NCBI RefSeq assembly: GCF_013388295.1
Contig: NZ_CP058235.1
Location: 1,342,001-1,406,000 of the forward strand
Reading direction: 5' to 3'
Length of the DNA: 64,000 bases
Source of the DNA: Bartonella alsatica
GTDB taxonomy: Bacteria; Pseudomonadota; Alphaproteobacteria; Rhizobiales; Rhizobiaceae
This document shows positions 19,261 through 29,709 of this stretch, one piece after another. The notes beneath the pieces are model-generated. The model was not told the origin of the DNA and did not search any database. It was given only the letters and a program-made list of their open reading frames with translations. Position 1 is the first letter of the stretch. Each line of letters starts with the position of its first letter. The position numbers and the translations under genes are program-made.

Positions 19261-20222
19261 TGACAATTCTATCTCTCAATAGTGCATCAATAAAGGAGGC
19301 AGTTGCACTTCTTAAACAGGGAGGATTAGTAGCTTTACCAACAGAAACTGTCTACGGGTTAGCAGGGGATGCAACCAATGGAAAGGCTGTATCTTCTATT
19401 TTTTCTACAAAGAAGCGCCCGCAATTTAATCCTCTTATTGCTCATGTAAGCAGCATCAAGATGGCGGAACGCTACGTTGAAATTGATTTTCTTTCGCGTC
19501 GATTAATGGAGATATTTTGGCCAGGACCCTTGACATTAGTCCTACCTTTAAGGGCGCAACATAATATCCATCCTTTAACTACCTGTGGTTTGGATACATT
19601 GGCTGTCCGTTTTCCAAATAGCTGTTTTGCAGAAATTATACAATGTTTTGGTCGACCTCTTGCTGCTCCTAGTGCTAATCAATCCGGACGTCTTAGTCCT
19701 ACTTCGGCTGAAGCTGTTTTGGCATCGCTAGGAGAAACTGTTCCTTTGATACTTGACGGAGGATTTTGTAAAATAGGGATTGAATCAACAATTATTAAAG
19801 TTTGTGATGAAAGTATTTATCTGTTGCGTCCCGGGGGACTGGCGGCTGAAGAGATTGAAGAGGTTGTCGGGAAATCGCTGAAAAGGATAGATCAGCAGGC
19901 TGTGATTGAAGCACCAGGTATGTTAAAATCACATTATGCGCCAAATACCATGATTCGTTTGAATGCACAAAGGGTCGAAAGTGATGAAGCACTTTTAGCG
20001 TTTGGTCGAAAACGCATTATGGGAGTTGAAAATGCTGTTGCTGTTTTAAATCTTAGTGAGGGTGGACAATTGGAAGAGGCTGCCTCCCATTTATTTCAAT
20101 ACATGAGGGAATTGGATTCATTCAAGGTGAAATCTATTGCAGTAGAGCCTATTCCATCATATGGGCTAGGTGAGGCTATTAATGATCGTCTTATACGTGC
20201 TGCAGCTCCAAAGGAGAAATGA
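19257..20222 (+). CDS. tsaC: Threonylcarbamoyl-AMP synthase (Sua5/TsaC type)
   Basis: The enzyme makes threonylcarbamoyl-AMP from threonine, bicarbonate and ATP for the t6A37 modification of ANN-decoding tRNAs. The YrdC domain covers about residues 10-200 and shows [16 protein letters not shown] and the KRP segment ([10 protein letters not shown]). The 321-residue length includes a C-terminal Sua5 domain (from about 215), so this is the long Sua5 form. Its start overlaps the rnhB stop (ATGA) and its stop overlaps the next start (ATGA), giving a three-gene coupled unit. Confidence 0.93.
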   Translation: MMTILSLNSASIKEAVALLKQGGLVALPTETVYGLAGDATNGKAVSSIFSTKKRPQFNPLIAHVSSIKMAERYVEIDFLSRRLMEIFWPGPLTLVLPLRAQHNIHPLTTCGLDTLAVRFPNSCFAEIIQCFGRPLAAPSANQSGRLSPTSAEAVLASLGETVPLILDGGFCKIGIESTIIKVCDESIYLLRPGGLAAEEIEEVVGKSLKRIDQQAVIEAPGMLKSHYAPNTMIRLNAQRVESDEALLAFGRKRIMGVENAVAVLNLSEGGQLEEAASHLFQYMRELDSFKVKSIAVEPIPSYGLGEAINDRLIRAAAPKEK

Positions 20223-21634
20223 AGATAGAGCAGGAGTTAATTAAGAAATTTACAAAAATTGTTGGTATTGAGCACGCTATCACAGATCAGGCTTTGATTA
20301 CGCCCTATTTGCTTGAAGAACGCAAACTTTTTCATGGAAAAACACCATTACTGTTACGCCCATCTTCTACTACAGAGGTATCATCAATTATGCGGTTAGC
20401 TAGCCAAACCCGTACACCAATTGTACCTCAAGGAGGAAATACAGGTCTCGTAGGTGGTCAACAACCAGATGAGAGAGGGAACAGCGTTCTTTTATCTATG
20501 GAACGATTGAATAAGGTGAGATGTATAAATCTTGAGGATAATTTTGCTGTGGTAGAAGCTGGTGTTATTTTACAAGACTTACAGAAAAAAGCAGATGAAT
20601 CAGATCGTCTTTTCCCTCTTTCTTTGGCTTCAGAAGGTTCCTGTCAGATAGGAGGAAATCTTTCATCTAATGCTGGAGGGACAGCTGTTTTAGCTTATGG
20701 CAATATGCGTGAGCTTTGTCTTGGTTTGGAAGTCGTTTTGCCTGATGGTCGTATTTTAGAGGATTTGCGTTTTGTAAAAAAAGACAATAGTGGTTATGAT
20801 TTGAAAAACCTTTTTATTGGTGCCGAAGGCACTCTAGGAGTTATAACAGCAGCAGTTTTAAAGCTTTTTCCAAAACCAAGAGGGAAAGCAGTTTCTTTGG
20901 TTGGTTTATGTAACCCAACTAGAGCTCTTGAGTTTTTATCTCTTGCTCAATGTTATGGAGGGGGAATGTTGACAGGTTTTGAGCTCATGGGAAAACTCAG
21001 CTTTAAGATGGCTTTAGACTATAAGATGTGCGAGAGGTCTCCTCTTGAACATGAGCATGAATGGTATGTGTTGGTTAATATTTCATCATTACAGGGGAAT
21101 GATGAGGCATTGTCGGTGCTTAGTATTATTTTGGAAGAGTCTTTAAAGAATGGTGTGATAGAAGACGCAGTTATTGCACAATCTTTAAAACAGCAAGATT
21201 TTTTTTGGCAATTGCGTGAAAGTATATCATCTGCGCAGAAATTAGAAGGAGAGTCTATTAAGCACGATATTGCAGTGCCTATTATGTCCATTCCTGATTT
21301 TATCTCTGAAGCAGCACGTATTGTTGAAGATATTGTTCCAGGTGCGCGGGTGGTTTGTTTTGGCCACATGGGTGATGGAAATTTGCACTATAATATTACA
21401 CAGCCCATTGGAACTGATCCTACAGTGTTTTTGCAATTATGGTCACAAATAAATCATAGCATTCATGGTTTAGCAATGCACTATCAAGGTGCGTTTTCTG
21501 CTGAGCATGGAATTGGTCAACTTAAGCGTAAAGAACTGCGCATTTTCAAATCACCTGTTGCCTTGGATATTATGCAAGGGATTAAGAAAGTACTCGATCC
21601 TTTAGGAATTATGAATCCTGGGAAAATATTATAA
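20219..21634 (+). CDS. FAD-linked 2-hydroxyacid oxidase/dehydrogenase (GlcD/D2HGDH-like)
   Basis: The 471-residue flavoprotein belongs to the vanillyl-alcohol-oxidase group. FAD-binding residues appear in VPQGGNTGLVGGQ (about residue 80) and GSCQIGGNLSSNAGGTAVL, and the C-terminal domain contains the metal and substrate signatures GHMGDGNLHYNI and FSAEHGIGQLKR. This pattern fits D-2-hydroxyglutarate or D-lactate dehydrogenases and glycolate oxidase GlcD. No GlcE or GlcF partner gene is adjacent, so a stand-alone D-2-hydroxyacid dehydrogenase is more likely than a glycolate oxidase complex. Its start overlaps the preceding stop. Confidence 0.88.
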   Translation: MKIEQELIKKFTKIVGIEHAITDQALITPYLLEERKLFHGKTPLLLRPSSTTEVSSIMRLASQTRTPIVPQGGNTGLVGGQQPDERGNSVLLSMERLNKVRCINLEDNFAVVEAGVILQDLQKKADESDRLFPLSLASEGSCQIGGNLSSNAGGTAVLAYGNMRELCLGLEVVLPDGRILEDLRFVKKDNSGYDLKNLFIGAEGTLGVITAAVLKLFPKPRGKAVSLVGLCNPTRALEFLSLAQCYGGGMLTGFELMGKLSFKMALDYKMCERSPLEHEHEWYVLVNISSLQGNDEALSVLSIILEESLKNGVIEDAVIAQSLKQQDFFWQLRESISSAQKLEGESIKHDIAVPIMSIPDFISEAARIVEDIVPGARVVCFGHMGDGNLHYNITQPIGTDPTVFLQLWSQINHSIHGLAMHYQGAFSAEHGIGQLKRKELRIFKSPVALDIMQGIKKVLDPLGIMNPGKIL

Positions 21635-21784
21635 TTCAAGAGAAATGAAGTTTTTCATGTATTTTTGTTTAGATTTCAATAATCCCAAAAAAAACCAGTT
21701 GTTTTTTATTAAATCTTTTAATAATCCAATAGGAGAAAAGCTGTTAAAGGGTGTATATTATTAAGATAAATTGGGACACTGTAT

Positions 21785-22309
21785 ATGGCTAATCAATGCT
21801 TTAATCAGGCAAAAGCGGTGCTTGAATTTCGGTTAGATCCGTGCCATTTGCCACAGACAACGACATATTTTTCGTCAAAAACTGGTAATAAAATAATTTG
21901 TTCGTTAAGTGAACACGGTGTTTTTTTTAAAACAGACCCTCCCTCAAGCCTATCGCGTTTAATGCCATCTTATCATTTTAAAGGAATTGCGGCACGCACT
22001 ATAAAAACCCATTCAGGAGAGAGAGCCGTTGCATTAGAACTGTTTCACGCAGATGAGGAAGCTTGTATTCGGCTTTTAGTTTCTAGAGATTTGAATAATG
22101 TTCTTCTTGATTGGCGATTATGGGCAGATACTTATGATCTTCCTATGCTTATGATCAATGATGATAATCGTGTTATGGTTGTAAAAGATCGTTCTAATTT
22201 ACGCCAATTTTTTTGTACAACATTGCATTCTAAGCAAAAGCGTTTTTCACTTCGTTATAGCAATCCGTTGGGTTTGCGTTTGGTGATCGCGAATCGGATT
22301 GCATTATGA
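21785..22309 (+). CDS. Conserved hypothetical protein, possibly DUF6101
   Basis: The 174-residue soluble protein begins at ATG 21785 and has no signal peptide or membrane helix. It resembles, from memory, a Hyphomicrobiales protein family of unknown function (DUF6101), with a mixed alpha/beta character, a central HADEEACIRLLVSRDLNNV stretch and a basic C-terminus. There are two Cys near the N-terminus and further scattered ones, but no metal motif. It stands alone after the FAD oxidase with a 150-base gap. The family name is tentative and no function is assigned. Confidence 0.75.
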   Translation: MANQCFNQAKAVLEFRLDPCHLPQTTTYFSSKTGNKIICSLSEHGVFFKTDPPSSLSRLMPSYHFKGIAARTIKTHSGERAVALELFHADEEACIRLLVSRDLNNVLLDWRLWADTYDLPMLMINDDNRVMVVKDRSNLRQFFCTTLHSKQKRFSLRYSNPLGLRLVIANRIAL

Positions 22310-22728
22310 TAATATTAATGTACATTCATTTTTTGCTATTGTTTTGCCCATGTGCATTTATTTTTCTAACGTTTTATTGATTATAAATGAAAGCTTTACT
22401 TTTTCTACGTAAGGCAATGGTAGTAAATAGTACTTTTTTCAACCTTTGGTAGACCAAAAATTAGTTTATAAAAATGGTGAGAAAATGAATTTTAAATAAG
22501 CACAAACGATAAGCTAATACACAGTTGTAATCACAATTCTATAATCAGATTCCCATTTTATCTATTTTAGAATGGATTATAAGTCACTTGTTTACATTTA
22601 TAATATTTCATTTTTCAAAAGAAAATTCGATATTTTCTTCAAAATTATGAGAAATATGAAACGCTCAGTAGATTCATGCTTCATGATCCACATAGAATTA
22701 TTAAGTCGTAAAAGGAATATTCAAAGGA
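22310..22728. other. AT-rich intergenic region between convergent genes
   Basis: About 420 bases separate the hypothetical gene from the 3' end of purD. Both neighbours end here, so it should contain terminators, but I see no strong hairpin followed by a T-run. No open frame of protein-like character and no RNA gene was recognised. Confidence 0.45.
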
Positions 22729-24003
22729 TTAACTTTTTTGTGCAATAGCACGCCATCCAATATCACGGCGAACAAAGCCTTCAGGCCAATCAATACAATC
22801 GACAGCTTCATAGGCGCGTTTTTGCGCATGCATAACGGTTTCGCCTATTGCTGTTATATTTAAAACGCGTCCTCCATTCGCAATGAGTTCTCCATTACAT
22901 AATGCTGTGCCAGCTTGAAAAACTTTTACATCAGGGAAAACATTTACCTTATCAAGATTGCGGATAACAGTACCTTTTTGGGGAGAGTCTGGGTAACCTT
23001 TGGCAGCCATAACGACAGTCAAAGCAGTTTTTTCAGACCATTGAAGATTTTGTTGTTGGAGATTTCCTTGAGCTGTGGCAAAGAGAATCGGAAGGATATC
23101 ATCTTTAAGACGCATCATTAAAACCTGGCATTCAGGGTCGCCGAATCGTACATTAAATTCAATTAATTTAGGTCCTTTGTGTGTTATCATCAATCCAACG
23201 AAGAGAACACCTTTAAATGGAGCTCCCATTGTATTCATGCTACGTAGAGCGGGTTCAACAATCTCTTTGAGGGTACGATTAATCATTTCTTTAGTCATGA
23301 TGGGAGCTGGGGAATAAGCGCCCATGCCACCAGTATTTGCTCCAGTATCACCATCTCCCACACGTTTATGATCTTGTGCAGATCCAAAGGGAAGAACAAT
23401 TTTACCATCACAAAGACAAAAGAAGCTTGCTTCTTCACCTTCAAGAAAAGATTCTACAACAATTTTTTTTTCTGCATCACCAAAGGTACCTTTGAAGCAG
23501 GCATCAACTGCGTTAAACGCTTCTTCTATAGTTGTTGCAATAACAACACCTTTACCAGCAGCTAAGCCATCGGTTTTAATGACAATGGGAACGCCTTGTT
23601 GCCGAATGTAGGCTTTGGCTTGTACAGAGTCATGAAAGCATTGATAGGGCGCTGTAGGAATGTTATTTTTACGGCACAGATTCTTTGTAAAAGCTTTTGA
23701 ACTTTCTAGCTGAGCAGCTTTTTGAGTAGGTCCAAATACACAGATATTAGCGTTATGAAGAGAGTCTGTTATACCAGCAACAAGTGGTGCTTCTGGTCCA
23801 ACGACCACAAGATCAATAGAATGCGTTTTACAAAAGTCAATGACGAGAGAATGGTCATCAATGTTTAAATCGATATTTTTACCAAGTTCCATTGTTGCAG
23901 GATTTCCAGGAGCACAATATAATTTTGTTAATAGTGGTGATGCTGCTATTTTCCATGCTAAAGCGTGTTCTCGTCCGCCTGAGCCGATAAGAAGGATGTT
24001 CAT
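22729..24003 (-). CDS. purD: Phosphoribosylamine-glycine ligase
   Basis: PurD joins glycine to phosphoribosylamine with ATP, the second step of purine synthesis. The 424-residue protein opens with [18 protein letters not shown] and has the ATP-grasp features [15 protein letters not shown], the [14 protein letters not shown] segment and [11 protein letters not shown], in the standard GARS order (N, A/B ATP-grasp, C domain). Length and motifs are normal. It is divergent from ubiA, 91 bases away, so their promoters probably lie back to back between 24004 and 24094. Confidence 0.97.
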   Translation of the reverse strand: MNILLIGSGGREHALAWKIAASPLLTKLYCAPGNPATMELGKNIDLNIDDHSLVIDFCKTHSIDLVVVGPEAPLVAGITDSLHNANICVFGPTQKAAQLESSKAFTKNLCRKNNIPTAPYQCFHDSVQAKAYIRQQGVPIVIKTDGLAAGKGVVIATTIEEAFNAVDACFKGTFGDAEKKIVVESFLEGEEASFFCLCDGKIVLPFGSAQDHKRVGDGDTGANTGGMGAYSPAPIMTKEMINRTLKEIVEPALRSMNTMGAPFKGVLFVGLMITHKGPKLIEFNVRFGDPECQVLMMRLKDDILPILFATAQGNLQQQNLQWSEKTALTVVMAAKGYPDSPQKGTVIRNLDKVNVFPDVKVFQAGTALCNGELIANGGRVLNITAIGETVMHAQKRAYEAVDCIDWPEGFVRRDIGWRAIAQKS

Positions 24004-24094
24004 TGTTTGCTCCTATCATAGAAGATAATTAAATGAATTTTCTTGTCATAAGAGTGAAATGCCTCTATCGCAAGAATAAAGGTGAAATTATTTG

Positions 24095-25099
24095 ATGAAA
24101 AAAAGTAAAAATATTGCACATATTCAATCTTGCGAAAGCCAGGGACGAGTGATGGATGCATCTTCTAAACAATGGGTGTATTATTTTCTGCCTCCTTCTT
24201 TGTGGTTTTATGCTCAATTGGCACGTTGGGACCGGCCTATCGGGTGGCAATTGTTGATGTGGCCTTGTTTTTGGTCAACAACAATGGCTTTTCTCTCTTA
24301 TGAAATGCACAAATTACCTCTTTTATCAATGTTACTTCATTGGTGTTGGTATCTCTTTCTTTTCTTTTTAGGTTCTATAGCGATGCGAGGAGCAGGGTGT
24401 ACTTGGAACGATCTTGTGGATCATAAAATTGATTCTCAGGTAGAGAGAACACGATCTCGTCCATTGCCTACAGGCCATGTGAGTCGGTTTCAGGCAAAGG
24501 TTTTTATATTGGTGCAATGTTTAGTTGGATTAGGCATCTTATCGCAGTTTAATAGATACAGTTTTTTTCTAGGTGTCTCGTCATTGGTAGCAGTTGCATT
24601 TTATCCTTTTATGAAACGCATAACATATTGGCCGCAATTTTTTTTAGGTATTGCATTTAATTGGGGGGCATTAATGGGGTGGGCTGTTGTGTGTGGTAGT
24701 TTGAGTTGGTCACCGATTTTACTTTATATGGGATCGATTTTATGGACTATAGGGTATGACACAATTTATGCACATCAAGATAAAGAGGATGATGCGACGG
24801 TTGGTGTACGCTCTACTGCACTTCTTTTTGGCAAAGGTACCAAGCGTGCTTTGGTATTTTTGTATAGTGGTTTTGTGGTGTTCAGCAGCATAGCATTTTA
24901 TTTAGCAAAAGTCCCTTTCATTAGCTTTTTAGGGATTTTGGTGGCGAGTATTCATATGTTTATTCAAATTAAAGTCATTGATATAAATGACAGTTCACAA
25001 TGTTTAAAACTTTTCAAATCGAATTCGTTTATTGGTTTTGTGGTGTTTGCTGGCTTAGTATGTGGAGCTATATGGATCATATTTCACCCTACAGTTTAA
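24095..25099 (+). CDS. ubiA: 4-hydroxybenzoate polyprenyltransferase
   Basis: UbiA attaches the polyprenyl chain made by IspB to 4-hydroxybenzoate in ubiquinone synthesis. Both Asp-rich motifs of the membrane prenyltransferases are clear: NDLVDHKIDSQVERTRSRPL and the second DTIYAHQDKEDD. About eight membrane helices follow a polar N-terminus of some 40 residues. I prefer ATG 24095 to the TTG three bases earlier; AAAGGTGA lies about 11 bases upstream. At 334 residues it is slightly longer than the enterobacterial enzyme because of the N-terminal tail, as in other rhizobia. Confidence 0.94.
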   Translation: MKKSKNIAHIQSCESQGRVMDASSKQWVYYFLPPSLWFYAQLARWDRPIGWQLLMWPCFWSTTMAFLSYEMHKLPLLSMLLHWCWYLFLFFLGSIAMRGAGCTWNDLVDHKIDSQVERTRSRPLPTGHVSRFQAKVFILVQCLVGLGILSQFNRYSFFLGVSSLVAVAFYPFMKRITYWPQFFLGIAFNWGALMGWAVVCGSLSWSPILLYMGSILWTIGYDTIYAHQDKEDDATVGVRSTALLFGKGTKRALVFLYSGFVVFSSIAFYLAKVPFISFLGILVASIHMFIQIKVIDINDSSQCLKLFKSNSFIGFVVFAGLVCGAIWIIFHPTV

Positions 25100-25666
25100 C
25101 AAAGATAAGTTAAAAATAAAATTTGTATTACGTAATGCTGAATGGACATGTGTTGTTTGATATTGAAAGTGAAGGAAATGAAAATCTAAGGATGTTTTCA
25201 TTGATTTTAAAATTCTTGTTCTTTGCAGTTCTCATAGTCTATCTGCATTTTGTAGTTAAGCTTTGTTATTTCAGTTTTAGAATTTTTTCTATGTAAAATT
25301 GTAATTGTGTTGAGTTTTACCTTTTTCTAGAATAGACTAACCACAGGTTTGGTAAGGATATCCGAATCAATCATTTTTACTTTAATGTAAATTGTACATT
25401 TCCAATGTATGTCATTAGGATTGAAATGTACAAGGTCATTTTGTTTTTTTATGCTCTATTAAATGTTGCTGATTACTTCACTAACAGTCAACTGAATTTA
25501 GCTCTTTGTTTTGATTAAGTCGTTAAAATATAATCTTTTTTAAAATCTTCCATAGAAGCTGCGATTCTCTAATTTAAATTCAAATCAATGATATAATCTT
25601 TAATTTTGCAAAATGTTATTTCATTATTATGAGGACAAAATTCTCATAATGATCAAAGTTTGGAGA
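25100..25666. other. Intergenic region with pdxH-like remnant
   Basis: This gap of about 570 bases lies between the convergent ends of ubiA and pdxH. It holds a short block similar to an internal part of pdxH (see next entry). The rest is AT-rich with no open frame or recognisable RNA. Confidence 0.5.
25178..25240 (-). pseudogene. Decayed fragment resembling pdxH
   Basis: About 63 bases here line up with 26021-26084 inside pdxH in the same orientation, with roughly 50 or more identical positions by eye, one single-base gap and most mismatches in the last 20 bases. The shared core includes CTAAGGATG and TTCATTGATTTTAAAA. The gap and surrounding stops show it cannot be coding. It is best explained as the remnant of a partial or complete duplication of pdxH. 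Homology outside this block is not evident. Confidence 0.6.
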
Positions 25667-26290
25667 TTAGGGATAAAGTTTTTGTTTTTGCCAATTATTA
25701 TAATCAACCGAATCGCGTGTAAAGAGCAAGCGGTTATGTAAACGAAACGGACGATCACACCAGAATTCAATAGAAAGGGGTTTAACACGAAATCCAGACC
25801 AATAAGGTGGACGTGGGATATGTCCAAGTGCATAACGTGTTGTATATTGGGCAATTGCTTTTTCGAGGACAAAACGGTTTTCTAGTGGTCGAGATTGTTT
25901 GGACGCCCATGCACCAATTTGGCTACCTCGTGGCCGCGATTGAAAATACGTATCTGCTTCTTGGGCACTGACTTTTTCAACAATTCCCCGAATTCTGACT
26001 TGACGGCAAAGCGATTTCCAATGAAAACCTAAGGATGCTTTCATTGATTTTAAAATTTCTTGTCCTTTTTGGCTTTCATAATTTGTGTAGAAGACAAAAC
26101 CTTGAGAGCTGTAATCTTTGAGAAGAACCATACGAACATTAGGCAATCCCGTTTCATCAACTGTTGCTAATGCCATAGCATTAGGATCATTTATTTCGCT
26201 TACTGTTGCTTCTTCAAGCCATTTTGCAAAAAGTGCAAAAGGTTTTTGCATTTGCGTAAAATCATCGTCTATTTGTGTTTTATTGCTCAT
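25667..26290 (-). CDS. pdxH: Pyridoxamine 5'-phosphate oxidase
   Basis: PdxH is the FMN enzyme that oxidises pyridoxamine or pyridoxine phosphate to pyridoxal phosphate. The 207-residue protein shows FMN-binding and substrate segments typical of the family: [25 protein letters not shown], the [13 protein letters not shown] stretch and the C-terminal [16 protein letters not shown]. Length is normal. The gene ends convergent to ubiA and is divergent from the J-protein gene at 26614. B6 salvage through PdxH serves the many PLP enzymes, including ThrC here. Confidence 0.95.
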   Translation of the reverse strand: MSNKTQIDDDFTQMQKPFALFAKWLEEATVSEINDPNAMALATVDETGLPNVRMVLLKDYSSQGFVFYTNYESQKGQEILKSMKASLGFHWKSLCRQVRIRGIVEKVSAQEADTYFQSRPRGSQIGAWASKQSRPLENRFVLEKAIAQYTTRYALGHIPRPPYWSGFRVKPLSIEFWCDRPFRLHNRLLFTRDSVDYNNWQKQKLYP

Positions 26291-26613
26291 AGGGTTTCCA
26301 TATGTCAGTGAGTATGAGTGAAAAGCTCTTTAGTTTCCTTTGCCATTAAGCAATAAAGGGTTGTTTTTTATTTCAAAAAGCCAATGTCAACACCTATACT
26401 CTTATATAATATTTAAATCATTGTTGTTTTTAGCATAGAATACAATGAGTTTTTTTAAATAAAATATCTATTTTATCTAGTATTTTAGTTTCTTTATAGA
26501 CATATAAAGAAAGGACGGACTATTCTTAAAAAATAGACTGATGAAATTATGAGGGATATTGAACAACATATCAGTTGATATTTTGAAAACAAAAAGATTG
26601 AAAAGAGGACAAT
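26291..26613. other. Intergenic region between divergent pdxH and J-protein genes
   Basis: About 320 AT-rich bases separate the two divergent genes and must contain both promoters. I see no clear consensus promoter, hairpin or small gene. The AGAGGA close to 26614 is the ribosome site of the J-protein gene. Confidence 0.4.
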
Positions 26614-27519
26614 ATGCGTGATCCCTACACGATTCTGGGTGTGGCACGTACCGCAAAACCGCAAGAGATTAAATCGGCATTTAGAAAATTAGCAAAGAAG
26701 TATCACCCAGATCATAATATGGATGATGTAAAAGCTAAAGAGAAGTTTTCTGAAATTAATCAAGCTTATGAAATTATAGGTGATAAAGACAAAAAAGCTC
26801 AATTTGACAGAGGTGAAATTGATATGGAAGGAAAACCGCTTTATCAAGCTTATGGTAGTGGTGAAAATTTTAGCAATAGCCATAATCCTTTTTCAGGAGG
26901 GGCGAAAAGTTTTGATTTTGGTTCTAGCGGTAGTGCAAGTTTTGATACGAGTGATATTTTTCGCGATTTGTTTGGCAGAAGAGGAAGCTTTTCAAATTCT
27001 GCACAATATAATCATCCTCAACAAGGAGCTAATGTTCGTGCCAATCTTTCCATCACATTGGAGCAGATGGTTGGAGCAGAAAAGGTGGAGGCTGTTTTCC
27101 CTAATGGAAAAAAATTAAAAATTAAGCTTCCATCTTATATTGAAGACGGCCAAACTATTCGTTTAAAAGGTCAGGGAGAAGAGATGCCTTTTGGTGGGCC
27201 AGCAGGAGATGCGTTGGTAACCATACAGATTCAAAAACATCCTCGTTTACGGATGGAAGGAAGAGCACTCCATCTTGATTTACCTGTTTCCCTTAAACAC
27301 GCTGTTCTGGGAGCAAAAGAGGAAATTGAGACTTTGGAAGGGCGCGTGGTTTTAACTATTCCTGCTTGGTCAAGTTCTGATCGTGTTTTACGATTGAAAG
27401 GAAAAGGGTTGCGTTTAAAAAACGGTACAAGAGACGACCTTTATGTACATGTTCGTATCATGTTGCCGGAAGGGGGAGATGCTGCGTTAGAACAGTTCTT
27501 ACAAATGCAAAAAGATTAA
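26614..27519 (+). CDS. CbpA-type J-domain co-chaperone (type II DnaJ)
   Basis: The 301-residue protein has an N-terminal J domain (residues 1-65) with the essential HPD in YHPDHN, a Gly/Phe/Ser-rich linker at about 85-130 and a C-terminal substrate-binding region. The Cys-rich zinc finger (CxxCxGxG repeats) of DnaJ is absent, so this is a CbpA-like type II co-chaperone that would stimulate DnaK ATPase. Signatures such as [21 protein letters not shown] match the C-terminal DnaJ domain. An AGAGGA ribosome site precedes ATG 26614. It is followed by fabI on the same strand after about 120 bases. Confidence 0.92.
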   Translation: MRDPYTILGVARTAKPQEIKSAFRKLAKKYHPDHNMDDVKAKEKFSEINQAYEIIGDKDKKAQFDRGEIDMEGKPLYQAYGSGENFSNSHNPFSGGAKSFDFGSSGSASFDTSDIFRDLFGRRGSFSNSAQYNHPQQGANVRANLSITLEQMVGAEKVEAVFPNGKKLKIKLPSYIEDGQTIRLKGQGEEMPFGGPAGDALVTIQIQKHPRLRMEGRALHLDLPVSLKHAVLGAKEEIETLEGRVVLTIPAWSSSDRVLRLKGKGLRLKNGTRDDLYVHVRIMLPEGGDAALEQFLQMQKD

Positions 27520-27641
27520 TTTGTGAATTATGTTAAAGCGTAGTTTTTGTCTGATCTTAAACCAATTACTTGAAGAAAAAGTTGACCTATGCCATAGGCA
27601 GATAAATAATATTGATTTTAAGTAACAATAGGACAGTGCTG

Positions 27642-28460
27642 ATGGCTAAGAGTAATGGTTTATTGTACGGCAAGCGTGGTTTAATTTTGGGATTAGCCAA
27701 TAATCGCTCTATCGCTTGGGGGATAGCAAAAGCAGCTAGTATGGCTGGAGCAGACCTTGCTTTTACTTATCAGGGGGAGGCGATAAAAAAGCGGGTTGAA
27801 CCTTTGGCTGAGGAAGTAAAAGGATTCGTTTGCGGTCATTGTGATGTCTCGGATAGCGCATCTATTGATGCGATTTTTGAAGCTATAGAGAAAAAATGGG
27901 GAAAAATTGATTTTTTAGTTCATGCTATTGGTTTTTCTGACAAGGATGAATTAAGCGGTCGTTATATTGATATTAGTGAATCGAACTTTATGATGACCAT
28001 GAATATTTCTGTTTATTCCTTAACGGCTCTGGCAAAACGAGCAGAAAAATTGATGACTGATGGTGGTTCAATTTTAACATTGAGCTATTATGGTGCAGAA
28101 AAGGTTGTTCCTAATTATAATGTGATGGGTGTTGCAAAAGCAGCTCTTGAAGCGAGTGTGAAATATCTCGCAGTAGACTTAGGTCCTCAACGTATTCGTG
28201 TTAATGCTATATCTGCTGGGCCAATCAAAACGTTAGCAGCTTCTGGTATTGGTGATTTCCGTTATATTTTAAGGTGGAATGAATATAATGCTCCTCTACG
28301 TCGTACGGTGTCAATCGAAGAAGTGGGTGATTCTGCTCTTTACTTTCTTTCAGATTTGTCTCGTTCTGTTACGGGTGAAGTACATCATGTGGATTCAGGT
28401 TATAACATCATAGGTATGAAAGCTGTTGATGCACCAGACATTTCTGTCGTTAAAGAATAA
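27642..28460 (+). CDS. fabI: NADH-dependent enoyl-ACP reductase
   Basis: FabI does the last reduction in each fatty-acid elongation cycle. The 272-residue SDR-type protein starts MAKSNGLLYGKRGLILG at ATG 27642, with AGGA about nine bases upstream; the longer frame from a TTG at 27612 has no such support. The divergent SDR catalytic pair is visible as Tyr and Lys in NYNVMGVAKAA (Y-x6-K), together with LSYYGAEK. The cofactor loop GLANNRSIAWG is typical of FabI rather than FabL or FabG. Length equals rhizobial FabI. Confidence 0.96.
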   Translation: MAKSNGLLYGKRGLILGLANNRSIAWGIAKAASMAGADLAFTYQGEAIKKRVEPLAEEVKGFVCGHCDVSDSASIDAIFEAIEKKWGKIDFLVHAIGFSDKDELSGRYIDISESNFMMTMNISVYSLTALAKRAEKLMTDGGSILTLSYYGAEKVVPNYNVMGVAKAALEASVKYLAVDLGPQRIRVNAISAGPIKTLAASGIGDFRYILRWNEYNAPLRRTVSIEEVGDSALYFLSDLSRSVTGEVHHVDSGYNIIGMKAVDAPDISVVKE

Positions 28461-28605
28461 AAGTTTGGTTTGCAAGGTTTTATTTGACAGTGGTGATGTG
28501 ACCAAATTTAAGACGGCCGACGGTATTTTGAAATAGAGGCTGTTCGTGTACAACTCAACATATGTTGTAATTGCGTATGTTTGCCGGAGAAACGGATCAT
28601 TTTTT

Positions 28606-29694
28606 ATGTCGCATAATACATTTGGTCATTTGTTTCGTGTAACAACATGGGGTGAAAGTCATGGAGCTGCTCTTGGGTGTGTCATTGATGGTTGTCCTCC
28701 AGGGATTATTTTTACTCTTTCAGAAATTCAATTTTATCTTGATAAACGTAGACCGGGACAATCTCAATATACAACGCAGCGTAGAGAGTTAGATCAAGTA
28801 GAAATACTTTCAGGGATTATAGTTCAGGACGATGGGACTACATTGGTGACAACGGGTACGCCAATTTCTCTGTTGATTCAGAATACGGATCAACGTTCTA
28901 AGGATTATGGCTCAATTTCTCATCAATATCGTCCTGGTCATGCAGATTATACTTATGATGTTAAATATGGGATCCGTGATTTTCGTGGGGGTGGGCGTGC
29001 TTCAGCACGTGAGACGGCTGCTCGTGTTGCTGCGGGAGCTATTGCTCGTAAAATTGTTCCTGATTTGCTTGTGCGGGGAGCTGTGATAGCAATTGGTCCT
29101 CACACTATTAATCGCAATCGTTGGAATTGGGCAGAGATTAATAACAATCCTTTTTTTACGCCTGATGCAGAGATGGTACAAGTTTTTAGTGATTATATCG
29201 ATAAAGTTCGTAAAGATGGTTCATCTGTTGGTGCTGTTGTTGAGATTGTTGCAGAAAATGTTCCGGCAGGTTTGGGTGCACCTATTTATGCAAAACTTGA
29301 TCAAGACATTGCATCATTACTCATGTCGATTAATGCAGTGAAGGGTGTCGAAATAGGTGATGGTTTTGCAGCGGCTCACTTGAGGGGAGAAGAAAATGCA
29401 GATGAAATGCGGATGGGAAGTGATGGAAAACCACTCTTTCTGTCCAATCACGCGGGCGGAGTTTTAGGTGGAATATCAAGTGGGCAACCAATCATTGCAC
29501 GTTTTGCTGTGAAGCCTACTTCATCAATTTTAATGTCTCGTCGTTCAATAGATATTGATGGTAATGATGTAAACGTTGTAACGAAGGGACGTCATGATCC
29601 CTGTGTTGGGATTCGCGCTGTTCCTATTGGTGAAGCGATGGTTGCTTGTGCTATTGCTGATCATTATCTAAGGCATCGCGGTCAGGTTGGGTGA
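28606..29694 (+). CDS. aroC: Chorismate synthase
   Basis: AroC forms chorismate from EPSP with reduced FMN, the last shikimate step. The 362-residue protein has the family signatures [18 protein letters not shown] near the N-terminus, the central [18 protein letters not shown] and a late GGISSGQPI region. I start at ATG 28606 because the N-terminus [10 protein letters not shown] fits the family and GGAGA lies about 16-20 bases upstream; the frame from 28546 adds an unrelated leader. It is followed by the riboflavin gene after 15 bases. Confidence 0.96.
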   Translation: MSHNTFGHLFRVTTWGESHGAALGCVIDGCPPGIIFTLSEIQFYLDKRRPGQSQYTTQRRELDQVEILSGIIVQDDGTTLVTTGTPISLLIQNTDQRSKDYGSISHQYRPGHADYTYDVKYGIRDFRGGGRASARETAARVAAGAIARKIVPDLLVRGAVIAIGPHTINRNRWNWAEINNNPFFTPDAEMVQVFSDYIDKVRKDGSSVGAVVEIVAENVPAGLGAPIYAKLDQDIASLLMSINAVKGVEIGDGFAAAHLRGEENADEMRMGSDGKPLFLSNHAGGVLGGISSGQPIIARFAVKPTSSILMSRRSIDIDGNDVNVVTKGRHDPCVGIRAVPIGEAMVACAIADHYLRHRGQVG

Positions 29695-29709
29695 TTCGAA
29701 AGGTGAATA

